A program made the position numbers and the translations under genes. This document shows positions 7,028 through 18,442 of a stretch of 64,000 nucleotides of DNA, piece by piece. Each line of letters opens with the position of its first letter. The first letter of the stretch is position 1. Origin of the DNA: Pirellulales bacterium (GTDB lineage: Bacteria > Planctomycetota > Planctomycetia > Pirellulales > Lacipirellulaceae). The notes under the pieces are model-generated. The model had not been told where the DNA came from. It did not search any database and was given only the letters and a program-made list of their open reading frames with translations. The stretch spans positions 1,674,001-1,738,000 of the forward strand of contig JALHQZ010000001.1 of NCBI GenBank assembly GCA_022841705.1, in the 5' to 3' direction.

Positions 7028-10000
7028 CTACATGCGATCTGATACCATTTTCCAAAATGGAAGAGTTGTCTGTATTTCATAGTGAAAGGGATATGAATGA
7101 TTGGGAACATCTAACCCACCTGGCATCGTTGGGCTGTATCCAAAGTCCGCCAATTTCAAGTTGCTCCAACCCGACACCTCTTGAGATCCTATTGGTCCCA
7201 CATCAGAAAACGCCGTGAAGGCAAGTATCTCGTAGGCATTCTTTATGTCACCAGTGGCATCAATAAAAGACAGAGGGATCTCAGCTAAAGGTTCGTCATC
7301 AGGAATGCGCGTCGTACTCGTAATATTACCGAACAAGTCTCTATTTTTTCTGTATAGATACGACCACTCTGCTCCGACAGCCAGCATTCCACCAGGTCTT
7401 TTTACAAAGTTGTTCTGCCGCCATGATCTCAACGCAGAGTCATCTGGATTATAAACATTCACCCAATCTGAGACAGTTAGACCTATTCCTGCGAACATAT
7501 GCGGGCCAGCCGTACTGTTGCTGTTCGATGGCCACGTCGCGTAGTAGTTGTCGGGTGAGGTAGCCGATGAAGTCTCCCCGTATGCATCTGCAGCCATAGC
7601 ACCCTCCAAAGCGATATAGGCATCCACTGCCTGTTCACCGGGGTGCCGCTGCGCCCACAGCCGCAAAGCTTCACCAACAACAACGTTGCCCATGCTGTGG
7701 GCAAGTATGCTTGGTTTTTCTCCATACAGGTTTAAGTCTTCCAGTATTGCTGTAATCGCTGGAGCTGAGCGATAGGCATTAAAATCCGAAGCATTGTAAC
7801 TACGGTCCCAGAGTCCATCCACGATATCGGGCCCTACGCCGCCGGCGATATCGATGCCGTTGTCCCAAAACGTAGGCCAGTTAACCATCCCAATTTCGCC
7901 TTGGTAGCCTGCCCAATAGAGTCGCTTCGTTACCGTATCTGAATAAGCCCGCTTCCACTCGGGTGACATATTCCATCCATGGACGAACAACAAGTAGTCG
8001 TTCTTTGGCCCGAAGGGAGAATACTTTTCTTCCGTTACCACGCTAGCCACATTGGTTTTCTTATAGCGGTCAAACGCGATTACATTTGGATTGCTTCTTT
8101 GATCTACGCCAGTTACCGGGTCAGTTGTTTGCACTTCGAAGACATTATAAAATTTGGTGATGTCACGAAGGTTAAGGAACAGATCACTTGAAGAAATGGT
8201 CTGAGTATTGCCGTTGCCAAGATCGATCTCAGCATTTAAGCGCAGCCTTACATCGTTGTCGGGCCGTAAATCACGTAGCGACTCGGGATTGATGACACCG
8301 GCTAATGCCTCAAATAAGAATGAGTTGTGACCCTCGCCCAGGGAGCCTTGAGGCAACTGCGTTGATTGATAGAGGCTGACTAGACTTCTTGGCGAAGCCT
8401 TTAGTAAGGAGTCTGCTTTGTTGTAATCCGAAACGTGCTGATCTGCATCGGAATTAGAACCAGCAATCCCCTTGAACAAATTAACTCTAACAGTCGAGCC
8501 TGAACCTTTCTCATCACTAAGTTCGATGGAGTAATTGATCACTCGTCCGCTTTTGGCCAACAGGGGGTCTACATAAAGTGACAAGCCGGCAAAATCCTCG
8601 AGGTCTCGGGACGAGAAAACTGAAAAATCGCCCGCATCCACGAGAATCTGTTCGCCAAAATGGTCGCTGTAGTTCGGTGGAGCTACTAAATCGCTGCCAA
8701 CCTCGTAAAACTCTCTTCCAAAGAGATTATCTTGAAACTCCCCGTACGTCCGATCCACGTCCGTATTGTACCAGAACACCAGATTGCGGTCGGCGGCGTC
8801 GGACTGGCTGATTACGCCATCGCGGTTGCCGTCCACGAGGGCGTCGAGCTCGACCACGGTGTACTTGGCTTCGTCGTCATCGACGTAAGCCGACGGTCGC
8901 ATGGGATCGACCATTTCGACGCGGATGAAATCGCCCTGGTTCTGTGAGGCAAGAACTTTGCTTCGATCCAGCCCTTCAATCATCAGCTCCAGGCCATTGT
9001 GTTGCGCCCAGAAGAGTTCGCCCGAAACCAAGCGGCGAGCATTCTGGGGGCCATCCGTGACATCCCAGACAGCCACGTTATCGGGAATCGTGAAGCGAAT
9101 CTGCAGCTCATCATGCACGCCCGCATTCCAGGTGAGAGTCGCCGGGGTGAGGTCAGTGGAAGCATTCGGATCAAAGACGAACTGGTTTGTATCGGGGTCT
9201 TTCATATGATCCGGCAACAACTGGCCAGTATCGCCGTCGCGGTTCGCTTTAGAAAAGTCGCTGTTCCCACGAATAAGAGCGCCCTTCTGAAATTCGTCGA
9301 TATTACTGAGACCGGCAATTTGTAAATCGATATCGACAACAGTTATTTCTACCCCATAGGTGGAATCGACTGGCTGATATGTCGTGCCCGTACCTGGAGT
9401 TCCGCTCCCTCGAAGCAATCGAGTTGTAAACCCTACGTCCCATTTGGTTGAACTAGGAGCAATTCCGGTAAACTCATAATTCGTCCCTGTATAGTTTGAA
9501 CCTGCGACTAATTGACTGCCTCCAAGGGTCCGAATAGAGACTCCATTAATCTGCAAAAAAGTCACACTCTGCCCAAAAAAACTAGAATAGTAACCATCTG
9601 CTCCCAGCAAGAACGCGGACCGATCGTCGTCTTGTGAAATGTTGAAAATGCTGGTTGAAGTAGCGAGGTAGTCAGGAACTGGGATGCCAGATGAACCAAT
9701 CTCCTGCCGGTCGAAGTCGTTGTTCAGCCCAATCCACTTCCGAATCGTGCTTCCTTGAGCAGCTGTTTCAAGGAAGTCCGACTCGAATTGCGGTCGATTC
9801 GTCACGGCAAGTGTTTGTGGATTATAGAATACAGGGGGAATAAATAAGGACGCATCTGCACCACCAACGGATCCAGTATAGATAACTCCCGTCGACTTAA
9901 GTCGGTTTATGCCGTAGTCGGCGACTAACGAATAGATTGCCCCGAAATCAAACTGCGGCTGCACGGTTGAGTCAGTGTATTGAGACTGACTGCCCGGAAT

Positions 10001-13000
10001 TGTGGTAAGCAAATTCCATTGAACAGTACCGTTCGCTCCCGTATTGGAAGAGCGATAAATAGATATCGATTGGGGCTGCTCTCCCCACATCGTCCAATTT
10101 AGCGTGGGTTGGACGAGACCACCAAATCCACTACGAACACCAGACAGATTTACAAAATCGCCAGTTAAAGGCTGCCAATATACAATTGAGGAGTGCGTGA
10201 GTGTGCCTCCGAGAGTATCAAGTATACGGTACTCGCGTATCTGACTGTAGTCGAAAAAAGAGCTCGAGTGCGGAAGCACATAAGTCTGAGAAAAGGTTGT
10301 GGGAATTAGCGTTGACAGAGTTGTCCATTCCTGGCCGGGTACTCGCTGTTGGACTTCCGTCTTTGTTGGTAACTTGCCGACGCTGCTACGAGAGATGTCA
10401 AATCGGAGGCCCTCCGCGACGTCGCTGATTCGTAGGAACGGATTGAGTGGCAAATCGCTTAATACGAACCGGACTGATATGGTGTCTCGCAGGCGGGGGG
10501 TGCCACTGTCTTCTACTACGATGTTTAGATCGAGTACCGCGGGGGAATTGGACGTAGGAGACCAATAGAGGCTTCCATTAGATATCTGAGGCCAGCCGCT
10601 CTGTCGATTAACAATAAAGAGCGAGTGGGATTGGTTCACGTCTGTATCCGAGAAGTTCAGAGGAAGCTGAAACTGTTCGCCAACTCGTACCAAATACGTT
10701 GAATGCGTCGGATCAAACACCGGTCGATGATTCACTTGACCGCTTGGTCCAACAATTGAAACACCTCCTGGCAGAGCGCTTTGATCCTCATCTTCGATGT
10801 AGTCACTCAGATAGCTCTCCGTTGTCGTCGCGACGATGTAATCGTCGATACCTGTTCCGCCGAAGAGGGAATCAATTCCATCCCCACCATACAGGTCATC
10901 AGCGCCGTCCCCACCGTAGAGCGTATCAGCGTGATCTCCTCCTCTAAGTACATCATCGCCTTCATCCCCCTGAATGAAGTCGGCGCCAGCTTCCCCGGTG
11001 AGGTCATCGTTTCCCTGCCCGCCGACGATAGTGTCGTCACCCGCCCCGCCCAGGATCGTGTCGGCGCCATTCCCACCCACTAGCGTATTGGCGGTTGAGT
11101 TACCGGTGAGAGTGTCGTTGTAGGCCGTGCCGATGACGTTTTCCAAAGTGACGCTACTCGCCAACAACAGATCTAACACCCCCACTTGGGTTTGACGGTT
11201 GGTGTTCGCTAAGGAGACGGTCACTCCGGCGGGGAGGGCGCTAAAGTCAAGCGTATCGCTCCCGATGGCTGGGCTTAAGGGATCCGCCAGAATGTCAATT
11301 TGCGCTCCCGCGTTGACAAAGCGGTAGGTATCGTTTCCATCGCCATCGTAGAGAGTATCTTTCGGGGAGCCACTACCAGTGACGATAACGTCATCTCCGC
11401 CGAGGCCTGAAATAACGTTGGCCAACGAGTTCCCTGTCAGCAAGTCATTGCCGGGGCTTCCAAGGAGGTTTTCCAGTTGTATTGCTTGAGTGAGATTAAG
11501 GACGAGGCCCTCAGCGCCCTGAATATTGGAATTGGGTGTACCGATCGGATAGGAGGAGGACTGATTGGCGAGATCAAAGATCACTCCTCCGACCACCCGC
11601 TTGAAACCGGAGAAGTCAACCGTATCGGTTCCAGCATTCACCGCCTCAACGACGGTGTCGGTTCCCAGCTGCGCATCCTCCCCCACAAAAATATAGGTGT
11701 CGTTCCCTGTACGGCCGGCCAGATAGTCATCGCCACCCCCACCGGTAAGCTGGTTTGCTCCTAAGTCGCCGCGGAGATCGTCATTGTATTTTGTTCCAAT
11801 AACTGAAGTGTTGCTGGCGTTGCTGCTGAGGCCCAGACGCAACTCTCTGCCAAGGTTACTCGCCACGAGATAGTTCGCCGTCGCCTTGGCAGTTTGAACG
11901 TCCACGGTCACGCCAACGCCATAGTCCAAACCCGAGAAATCAAGCGTATCGTTGACAGCTGAAGTAATCTGATCGAAGCCGAGCGATTGCACGCCCGCGA
12001 ATCGCAACGTATCGACTTCGGATGAACCATTTGGAAGACTACCTGCCAAGGTGTCGTTCCCCGTCCAGCCCTCGAGAACATCGCTCCCTACACCACCTCC
12101 GAGCGTATCATTTCCGGCTCCGCCTACGAGGATGTCATCGCCACTCCCGCCGTAGAGCGACACCGGGATCGTGACGGCCGGATCAACGATGATGGCGTCC
12201 GCCCCTGCGCTTCCATTGACGATAATCCGACTGTAGGAGTTGGCATTGAAGGGTGTACTGACCCCATTGAGGGTCCACTCATTGGCTTTTATTGCAAGAT
12301 CATCTTGACGCGAGGTGCCGTAGATGTAGATTCGGTTCTGAGCATCAACGTAGGTTCCAGTGCGTAAGAACGCAGCTGAGTACGATTCAAATCCGGCTGG
12401 CGGGCCTCCGAACACCGTGCTCACAATACTCCGCAAATGGTGCGCACTATCCGGCAGCGGCGTCGTTAGGGGAATTTCGACCGTGCCTGAACTGGACGTC
12501 ACGCCCAGGCTGACGGTTCGGCTGGAGTAGGCGCCATTTTCTTCATGGATCCCGACGCCGACCGTGACGTTACCATAGTTCACGCCACTGCTCAGCGCAT
12601 AACTGACCCACAATTTGTTATTGCTGAAGTAGATATCAGTGACTCGGGGGTAGGTATTCGAGGCAGTCTTGAGGACGCGTATTGTCCTGCTGGCATCGTA
12701 GGGAGCACGGTCTGCTTGAGTGGAGATATTTCCTAGGGCAATGTTGAGGTCGTAAACGCCATCATACGTGACTGAAAGCGGATCAAGCTGCAGGAGAGCG
12801 AGCGCGGCATTGATGTCAGCTAACGTCCCTTCTAGCCACAATCGGTCGATCGTCTCAATACCGTTATCTTGAGTCTCAAATCCATAATGCACGCCCGAGG
12901 GAGGGGCCGAGACGAGGGAGAGGGGGGTTTGTGCAGCGGAAGTCACTAGTTCTATGACGACGCGCCGCCGCTCGCCCTGATCATCTAGGTCATTTAGGCG

Positions 13001-16000
13001 GATCTGCTCGACGCCGGTGAACGTCTTTGCGGAGGCGAAAGGAGCGGAGACAGAAACGGGCGCGATGATTAGGGCTTGATCATCGACTGCAGTCACATCA
13101 ACCGTCAAAATGGCCTGCTCGCTAATGAGTGCGTTGGCAGTGACCTTGTAGCCAATCGTCGCGAAATCGTCGCCGTAGGCGTTAATTGGCGGAGAGTAGG
13201 TTAATTGACCCGCAAAGATTGCCGATGTGGGGATGACCTGTCCCGGTGTAATTGCAACATTATTCAGCAGCACTGCTCCATGTTGCGGAAGTGTGCTGAT
13301 GGTGATCGCCGTGGCGGCTTGATCGACGAACGAATAGAGAAAATCCGCTACTTTGAAGACGTAAATCGTGTCCTCATTGGTGCGTATCGAATTGCGGAAT
13401 GCGAGAGGCTGCGTCGCCTCAAAACCCTCGACCCCTTCCAACGATTGACCAGACAGCGGTTCTAATTGCAAGCGTGGCGAGGCAGATTGACGTTCATTCA
13501 ATACGGTTTGCCGAGCTGTCCCCGTTAAGCTCGGAGTCGTGCGGGTGAGGTGCGGGAGGCGGGTCGCGGTGAAATCGAGTTTGTCGGTACCTTCGCCAAT
13601 GGCTTCAAAGACGCTATCGATGCCTTGATTCGATGCTCCCGCGAAGACAAACCGGTCGTCCCCGGGTCCGCCATAAAGAGAATCGTTACCGCCACCGCCA
13701 CTCAAGCGATCATTTCCGCCCCAGCCGTATAAGGTGTCGTTGGCGATTCCTCCTTCCAGAACGTCGTCACCGCTGCCCCCGTCGAGGGTTAGCGCGCGAG
13801 TGAGCGAAGTATCGACGGAAATGGCATCAGCGCCATTGAGCCCATAAGCGGTGACGGCCGTGGCGGACTGCAAATTGACGGGCACAAACTGCGAATTGAG
13901 CGTGCTGAGCACTGCCCCGTCCGCGCGAAGGGTGATTGAATCTGCGAAGTGCGTGCCGTAGATATCGATGGCGCCATAGGTCGTGTTTTGAATAACGTTT
14001 GCCTCGACGGCGCCAATATCGGGAGCAGCTCCTAACGACCGCAGAAACTCGGCGCCACGTTGGTCGGAGTAAGCGGATGTCGGCTTACCGGCGTTAATAG
14101 CGGGGCTATCGGGCTTTGGCAGATGCGATTCACGGGCGCCGCCATAGTTGGCCAGTGGCAGAAGCTTGGGATCATTGATTGCTGTCCCAGATAGGATGAA
14201 GTTAGCATTCGTACCGTTCGTGAATCCGCCTGTCCCGCTACCGCCAATCAGATTATTGAAGCTTGCATCGCGGTTCGCTTGGCTGACCGTTCCCTCAATA
14301 TTCTTAGGCCAACTTCCTGTCGAGTCATTTCCTGCAAGGATCGTGTTCGTGAATTTTGCTTGTCCTTCATCGCGTAGCTTGATTCCCCCGGCTTCATAAA
14401 CCGCTTCATTGGCCGTGATTGTTGTATTGGTGAACGTTACGCCATCACCCCAGAGAATTCCTACTCCGCCAATGTAAGTGGCTTTGTTCTTGGAGATCGT
14501 CGAGTTGGTGATCGAGACAGTCCCTCCGAGCGGTGCTATGAACAGTCCGCCTTCAGCATCCGACTCATTTCGCGAGATCGTTGATCCCGTGATGTTAACG
14601 GTCTGCCCGGCCCCCGGCCCCCAGATGAACAGCCCCCCTCCTTCGTCAAAGGCGCCACCATCATTCTCGTTGTGATCGATTGTGCTGTTCTCAATCAGTA
14701 AATTTTTGGATTGAACGTAGATCCCAGCTCCAGAACCGTAGGCGCGATTGTCACGCACCTCAACCTCCTTGAGCACCAGTTCGCCCACACCGTAGGCGGC
14801 AATCCCGCCGCCGTAGGCATTACCCGCCGCTGTACTTCCCGCCGTGTTGTTAGCGATGAGAGTCCGTTGGATTTGCAGAGCGCCATAGAGGAGCCAGATG
14901 CCGGCTCCGAGTCCCCCCGAAGTATTGCCACTGATCTCGCTATCCGAGATCATCGCGATGCTGCCGGTATCGGCCTGAAGCACGACTCCGGCGCCTTTGC
15001 CGTTAACGTGGGTCGTGTTGGCGCGAATAATTGAGTCGCGAATGTCGAGGGTGTCATCGGCCTGGATGCGCGCATCGACGCCCGCCCCCCATCGGGCGTG
15101 ATTGTTTTCAATCACGCTGTTCAGAATCCGTAGCGAGCCCCACTGGCTATAGACTCCGCCACCATTACTATTCTGCCCCTCTCCTCCGTCGGCCACCGTA
15201 TTGTCGTGAATCCGAACGCCGTCGATAATGAGGTTGCCGTAACTGCGAATGCCTGCGCCCACTTGTCCCGCGGCGACAAAGCCACCCGTGATGGTGAGCC
15301 CTTTAAGCGCGACGCTCGCGCCCGCAGCAATGTCAAAAACCCGTCGCTGACCTTTTCCGGTGATCGTCAAAAGTTCGGCTCCCGGCCCTTCAATCGTGAC
15401 ATCGCCGCCGGGAATCGTGAGAGTGTTCGCATTGAGTTCAATGCTCGTGATGTTCGGCGCAAAACTGATGACGTACTTAGCGTTAGGGTTGGTCGCTCGC
15501 AAGACGTTGACCCGTTGAAGCGCAGACCATAGGGTCGTTTGATTGCCGGGCGCCGTGCTATCGCTATCGTGGGTCGCCGCGCCATTGTTGATGGCTGCGG
15601 CATCCCCTGCTTTGTTGACGATGAAGTCGTAGCGATCCATCTCATAGCTGAGCTTGGGCGCCAAACTGAAATTGGTGGTTTCGCGCGACGAATAGACGTT
15701 AGAACTATTGACCCCTTCATTCCCCGCCACGACTTGCAGAGTCAGTTGGGGGGATTTCGGCGTCGTCGCTCGGAAGCCTTGGTTGGACCCATAAAAGCTG
15801 TAATCAGCCGCGTCGATCACACCATTGAAATTGCCGTCACCGCGGGTGTACCCGCCGGTGGAAATCGTGAAATCTTGCTGCCCGAAATTGCTGGACCAGA
15901 CGTTCCAGTCGTAGATGTCGACGACGCCATCGATGTTGTAGTCGCCCCGGACCGCCCCCCACCGCTGAAACATTCCATCAATGTCGGCAGTACTCACCTG

Positions 16001-17659
16001 ATTGTCCCAGCTAATATCGTTACGCATTACTGATTGGGATGCCGCAGGAGTGCCGCCGAAAGCCGACTGATAGACGGAAGGATTCGAAACCGCCCAATAG
16101 AATGCATTGATGTCGCCATAAACGCCTGCTAGGTCGAGCCAGCCATTGCGATTGGAATCGCCTGCCCAAAGCGCCCGCTGAACCGCTTCCGTTACTGGTG
16201 CTGAGACGGTTTGCCCTGTAACTGTGGTTAAGGTGGCGCCGGGAAGTGTTGCGAATCCGCTGGTGAAATCGGCTGCTGTGGTGCTCCAGGTTGCTTGAGT
16301 TTCCGTCCAGCCATTTCCGGATGTCAGTCCGAAAATATCCTTGGCGGCTTGGACATCGTTAATTGCCGCACCGGAGACCCGGTTGAGGGTTAGGTTGGCG
16401 TTTGTGATCGTCTTCCCAAAATCTTGCGAAAGATCAAACTTCAGTAGTCCGCGCTGTACATTCGCGCTATTGGTAGAGCCCGAGACGGCGAGATTGCCGC
16501 TTCCTTGAGGCGAGTTGGAGCCGGCGGTCAGGGTCGTGTCCGCAATTGCGCCGAGCGATTGGACAAACAGCGGCGCGGATGACCCAGGGGAAGAAGCACC
16601 CACCCCCGAGCGGGTAACCTGCACCATCGCTTGAGCGCCGCCCAGATTGAGCGTCAGTGTATCGAGCAATTCAATGGAGTTCTCTTCCACTGCGGCGATC
16701 ACGCGATCGAAGCCGGCGCCGATTGCGGAACGGTACAACTCGCGATTGGCTTCAAAGCCAATGAACAGCGTATGCTCAACCTTCAGTGAACCAAGCGCCG
16801 CATTTCGGAGAGCTTGCGCAGAGTTCTTCAGGTCGAGTTCCGTTGAGCTCAGATCTTCGACAATCGCGGGCGCGAGCAGCAGAATCGCGCGCCCCAAAAT
16901 GGTTCGCTCGGCCTCAATTGCTTCCAGATCGCTACCCAGTTCAGCCTGCGAGTTGAGGGCGATCAATTGCCCGAGTTCCGCATAGGCACCTTGACGTTCC
17001 GCGCTGGTTAGCAAGGTAAACTCATTGCGATGGTCCTTTGCAAGCACCAATAACTCTGCCGAACTTCTGTTATTAGTCCCGCTTGTAGCAGGCGGAACCG
17101 TCACGGTTTCCAAAGCGGAATCTTCGCGGTCCAGCAAGAAGGCGTCGAGGAACGCTGTCTTCGCAAAATCAATCAGCACTTCGTGCTGACCGAGCACAAG
17201 CTCACCGATCCTCAGCTCCAGCCGTAGCTTGAGGACTTCGGCGGTCAGCGAGTCAGCGTTCCCAGTGAAGGTGACTGTGACTTGGGGCACCCCCTCCGGG
17301 GTGTAAAGAGTGCTGACGGTGAATTGACTGGCAAGAGCTGCATTCTCGGTAGACAGGAAATACATTGGGCGTTGCCATGCCGGGGGTGCTTCTGGCGCCG
17401 GTTGATTCGCGACAGGCGCGATCGGAGCAACCAGGACCGGTTCGATCAACGGCGCGGCAAAAGCAGCGGGCGATGTCGCTGCGGGAGCTTCGATCACCAG
17501 CTCATCCCATGGTGCTCCCGACAGAACTTGCCGTTCCTCTAGGCGTTCCATGCGTGGCTGTCGTCCCCGTAGTGTACGTTCGGGAGTTCGCTTGAATAAG
17601 CGGCGAAAACCAAGCGAAGCTAGAAGCTGGGAAGTCCAAGAACTACGGAAACGGCGCAT
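7028..17659 (-). CDS. Giant 3543-residue surface protein: LEPR-XLL start, beta-helix, RTX repeats, lipase-like end
   Basis: The N-terminus carries RQPRMERLEERQVLSG, a LEPR-XLL type motif common on very large exported planctomycete proteins. Approximate order: a DNRLRE-like region (365-490), dockerin-like repeats (510-625, GDYNIDGVVDIYDW), a parallel beta-helix (745-1215, many ITGST/ISNN turns), RTX calcium-binding nonapeptides (1280-1330, again near 1850, 1990, 2090 and 2190-2280), cadherin-like segments between them, and a C-terminal alpha/beta hydrolase part with FVHGW near 3223 and AHSMG with its nucleophile-elbow Ser near 3322. It is probably secreted or surface-bound, mixing adhesion and esterase-like functions. 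Substrate and export route are not shown. It takes up about a fifth of the element and is its largest cargo gene. Confidence 0.85.
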   Translation of the reverse strand: MRRFRSSWTSQLLASLGFRRLFKRTPERTLRGRQPRMERLEERQVLSGAPWDELVIEAPAATSPAAFAAPLIEPVLVAPIAPVANQPAPEAPPAWQRPMYFLSTENAALASQFTVSTLYTPEGVPQVTVTFTGNADSLTAEVLKLRLELRIGELVLGQHEVLIDFAKTAFLDAFLLDREDSALETVTVPPATSGTNNRSSAELLVLAKDHRNEFTLLTSAERQGAYAELGQLIALNSQAELGSDLEAIEAERTILGRAILLLAPAIVEDLSSTELDLKNSAQALRNAALGSLKVEHTLFIGFEANRELYRSAIGAGFDRVIAAVEENSIELLDTLTLNLGGAQAMVQVTRSGVGASSPGSSAPLFVQSLGAIADTTLTAGSNSPQGSGNLAVSGSTNSANVQRGLLKFDLSQDFGKTITNANLTLNRVSGAAINDVQAAKDIFGLTSGNGWTETQATWSTTAADFTSGFATLPGATLTTVTGQTVSAPVTEAVQRALWAGDSNRNGWLDLAGVYGDINAFYWAVSNPSVYQSAFGGTPAASQSVMRNDISWDNQVSTADIDGMFQRWGAVRGDYNIDGVVDIYDWNVWSSNFGQQDFTISTGGYTRGDGNFNGVIDAADYSFYGSNQGFRATTPKSPQLTLQVVAGNEGVNSSNVYSSRETTNFSLAPKLSYEMDRYDFIVNKAGDAAAINNGAATHDSDSTAPGNQTTLWSALQRVNVLRATNPNAKYVISFAPNITSIELNANTLTIPGGDVTIEGPGAELLTITGKGQRRVFDIAAGASVALKGLTITGGFVAAGQVGAGIRSYGNLIIDGVRIHDNTVADGGEGQNSNGGGVYSQWGSLRILNSVIENNHARWGAGVDARIQADDTLDIRDSIIRANTTHVNGKGAGVVLQADTGSIAMISDSEISGNTSGGLGAGIWLLYGALQIQRTLIANNTAGSTAAGNAYGGGIAAYGVGELVLKEVEVRDNRAYGSGAGIYVQSKNLLIENSTIDHNENDGGAFDEGGGLFIWGPGAGQTVNITGSTISRNESDAEGGLFIAPLGGTVSITNSTISKNKATYIGGVGILWGDGVTFTNTTITANEAVYEAGGIKLRDEGQAKFTNTILAGNDSTGSWPKNIEGTVSQANRDASFNNLIGGSGTGGFTNGTNANFILSGTAINDPKLLPLANYGGARESHLPKPDSPAINAGKPTSAYSDQRGAEFLRSLGAAPDIGAVEANVIQNTTYGAIDIYGTHFADSITLRADGAVLSTLNSQFVPVNLQSATAVTAYGLNGADAISVDTSLTRALTLDGGSGDDVLEGGIANDTLYGWGGNDRLSGGGGNDSLYGGPGDDRFVFAGASNQGIDSVFEAIGEGTDKLDFTATRLPHLTRTTPSLTGTARQTVLNERQSASPRLQLEPLSGQSLEGVEGFEATQPLAFRNSIRTNEDTIYVFKVADFLYSFVDQAATAITISTLPQHGAVLLNNVAITPGQVIPTSAIFAGQLTYSPPINAYGDDFATIGYKVTANALISEQAILTVDVTAVDDQALIIAPVSVSAPFASAKTFTGVEQIRLNDLDDQGERRRVVIELVTSAAQTPLSLVSAPPSGVHYGFETQDNGIETIDRLWLEGTLADINAALALLQLDPLSVTYDGVYDLNIALGNISTQADRAPYDASRTIRVLKTASNTYPRVTDIYFSNNKLWVSYALSSGVNYGNVTVGVGIHEENGAYSSRTVSLGVTSSSGTVEIPLTTPLPDSAHHLRSIVSTVFGGPPAGFESYSAAFLRTGTYVDAQNRIYIYGTSRQDDLAIKANEWTLNGVSTPFNANSYSRIIVNGSAGADAIIVDPAVTIPVSLYGGSGDDILVGGAGNDTLGGGVGSDVLEGWTGNDTLAGSLPNGSSEVDTLRFAGVQSLGFDQITSAVNDTLDFSGLDYGVGVTVDVQTAKATANYLVASNLGRELRLGLSSNASNTSVIGTKYNDDLRGDLGANQLTGGGGDDYLAGRTGNDTYIFVGEDAQLGTDTVVEAVNAGTDTVDFSGFKRVVGGVIFDLANQSSSYPIGTPNSNIQGAEGLVLNLTQAIQLENLLGSPGNDLLTGNSLANVISGLGGDDVIVTGSGSPKDTLYDGDGNDTYRFVNAGAQIDILADPLSPAIGSDTLDFSALPAGVTVSLANTNRQTQVGVLDLLLASSVTLENVIGTAYNDTLTGNSTANTLVGGNGADTILGGAGDDTIVGGQGNDDLTGEAGADFIQGDEGDDVLRGGDHADTLYGGDGADDLYGGDGIDSLFGGTGIDDYIVATTTESYLSDYIEDEDQSALPGGVSIVGPSGQVNHRPVFDPTHSTYLVRVGEQFQLPLNFSDTDVNQSHSLFIVNRQSGWPQISNGSLYWSPTSNSPAVLDLNIVVEDSGTPRLRDTISVRFVLSDLPLNPFLRISDVAEGLRFDISRSSVGKLPTKTEVQQRVPGQEWTTLSTLIPTTFSQTYVLPHSSSFFDYSQIREYRILDTLGGTLTHSSIVYWQPLTGDFVNLSGVRSGFGGLVQPTLNWTMWGEQPQSISIYRSSNTGANGTVQWNLLTTIPGSQSQYTDSTVQPQFDFGAIYSLVADYGINRLKSTGVIYTGSVGGADASLFIPPVFYNPQTLAVTNRPQFESDFLETAAQGSTIRKWIGLNNDFDRQEIGSSGIPVPDYLATSTSIFNISQDDDRSAFLLGADGYYSSFFGQSVTFLQINGVSIRTLGGSQLVAGSNYTGTNYEFTGIAPSSTKWDVGFTTRLLRGSGTPGTGTTYQPVDSTYGVEITVVDIDLQIAGLSNIDEFQKGALIRGNSDFSKANRDGDTGQLLPDHMKDPDTNQFVFDPNASTDLTPATLTWNAGVHDELQIRFTIPDNVAVWDVTDGPQNARRLVSGELFWAQHNGLELMIEGLDRSKVLASQNQGDFIRVEMVDPMRPSAYVDDDEAKYTVVELDALVDGNRDGVISQSDAADRNLVFWYNTDVDRTYGEFQDNLFGREFYEVGSDLVAPPNYSDHFGEQILVDAGDFSVFSSRDLEDFAGLSLYVDPLLAKSGRVINYSIELSDEKGSGSTVRVNLFKGIAGSNSDADQHVSDYNKADSLLKASPRSLVSLYQSTQLPQGSLGEGHNSFLFEALAGVINPESLRDLRPDNDVRLRLNAEIDLGNGNTQTISSSDLFLNLRDITKFYNVFEVQTTDPVTGVDQRSNPNVIAFDRYKKTNVASVVTEEKYSPFGPKNDYLLFVHGWNMSPEWKRAYSDTVTKRLYWAGYQGEIGMVNWPTFWDNGIDIAGGVGPDIVDGLWDRSYNASDFNAYRSAPAITAILEDLNLYGEKPSILAHSMGNVVVGEALRLWAQRHPGEQAVDAYIALEGAMAADAYGETSSATSPDNYYATWPSNSNSTAGPHMFAGIGLTVSDWVNVYNPDDSALRSWRQNNFVKRPGGMLAVGAEWSYLYRKNRDLFGNITSTTRIPDDEPLAEIPLSFIDATGDIKNAYEILAFTAFSDVGPIGSQEVSGWSNLKLADFGYSPTMPGGLDVPNHSYPFHYEIQTTLPFWKMVSDRM

Positions 17660-18442
17660 AGTGCGATTCCAAGAGGAAGGCTCGATCAGAAACCGGGGAA
17701 CAGCGCGCCAAGTCTGCGGATTTCGGAGGATCGCACTTTAGCGCAAGCTGCCGTAGTTCTACCGGTCGAATGGGGGGTGTCAATCACCTTCGCAGATATT
17801 TTTTGGCGGATTCAATTGTTCGCACGCAAGCATCTATGCGGCAAAGACTTATGACGCGCTGAGGGAATTTCACTACGAAACATTTGAACACCACATTTTC
17901 ACGGGAGTTCGCTTAGGTGGAAAACTAAAACCACGGGGGGGGCGCGGAAAAGCGGCGCATTAGCCAGTGGGTTAAACGCTTCAGCGATGGGGGGGCTAAT
18001 GACAGCACTTCGCGTCTTAAAGTCCTTCAGAGTACGATTGCGGGCTACGCCGTTGCCATGGACTCAATGCATTTGAAAGCCAACTGACGATTCTTCCTGC
18101 CGTCGATCGCGATCCGCTGCCGTTGACCTGATCCAAGTTGTGATTGATCCAAGAACGTATAGATAAAACGTGGAAAGTTCGACGAACCATCGTGTCATGG
18201 CTACTTAACTTGAATTCCAATCGCTGAGCCATGAGTGTGATGCGCCTGCAACAGGATACGCGGCAGTGGATGGCACAAAACTTGCGGCAGTCCGAATCGT
18301 GGCGTTCCGACTGCCGTTTTGGCAATAATCCTCAAAAAAGTGCGAACACCACTGCAAAGCAGAGAGTTCGGGCATAACCCATCTCCGCGCCGCTCAGCTT
18401 TCAAGCCTGTGCAATTACATCTCGATCAAGGAGTGTGCCTAC
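17660..18442. other. Intergenic stretch upstream of the giant gene
   Basis: About 780 bp between divergent genes. No coding frame with family resemblance was found. It should hold the promoter of the giant gene (leftward) and that of 18443 (rightward). A hairpin lies at 18285-18316. Confidence 0.5.
18285..18320 (+). terminator. Hairpin followed by TTTT, possible terminator
   Basis: CGGCAGTCCGAA and TTCCGACTGCCG pair at 11 of 12 positions around an 8-base loop, followed by TTTT at 18317-18320. The T-run is short and no gene ends just before it, so it may instead be a regulatory site of the gene at 18443. Confidence 0.3.
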
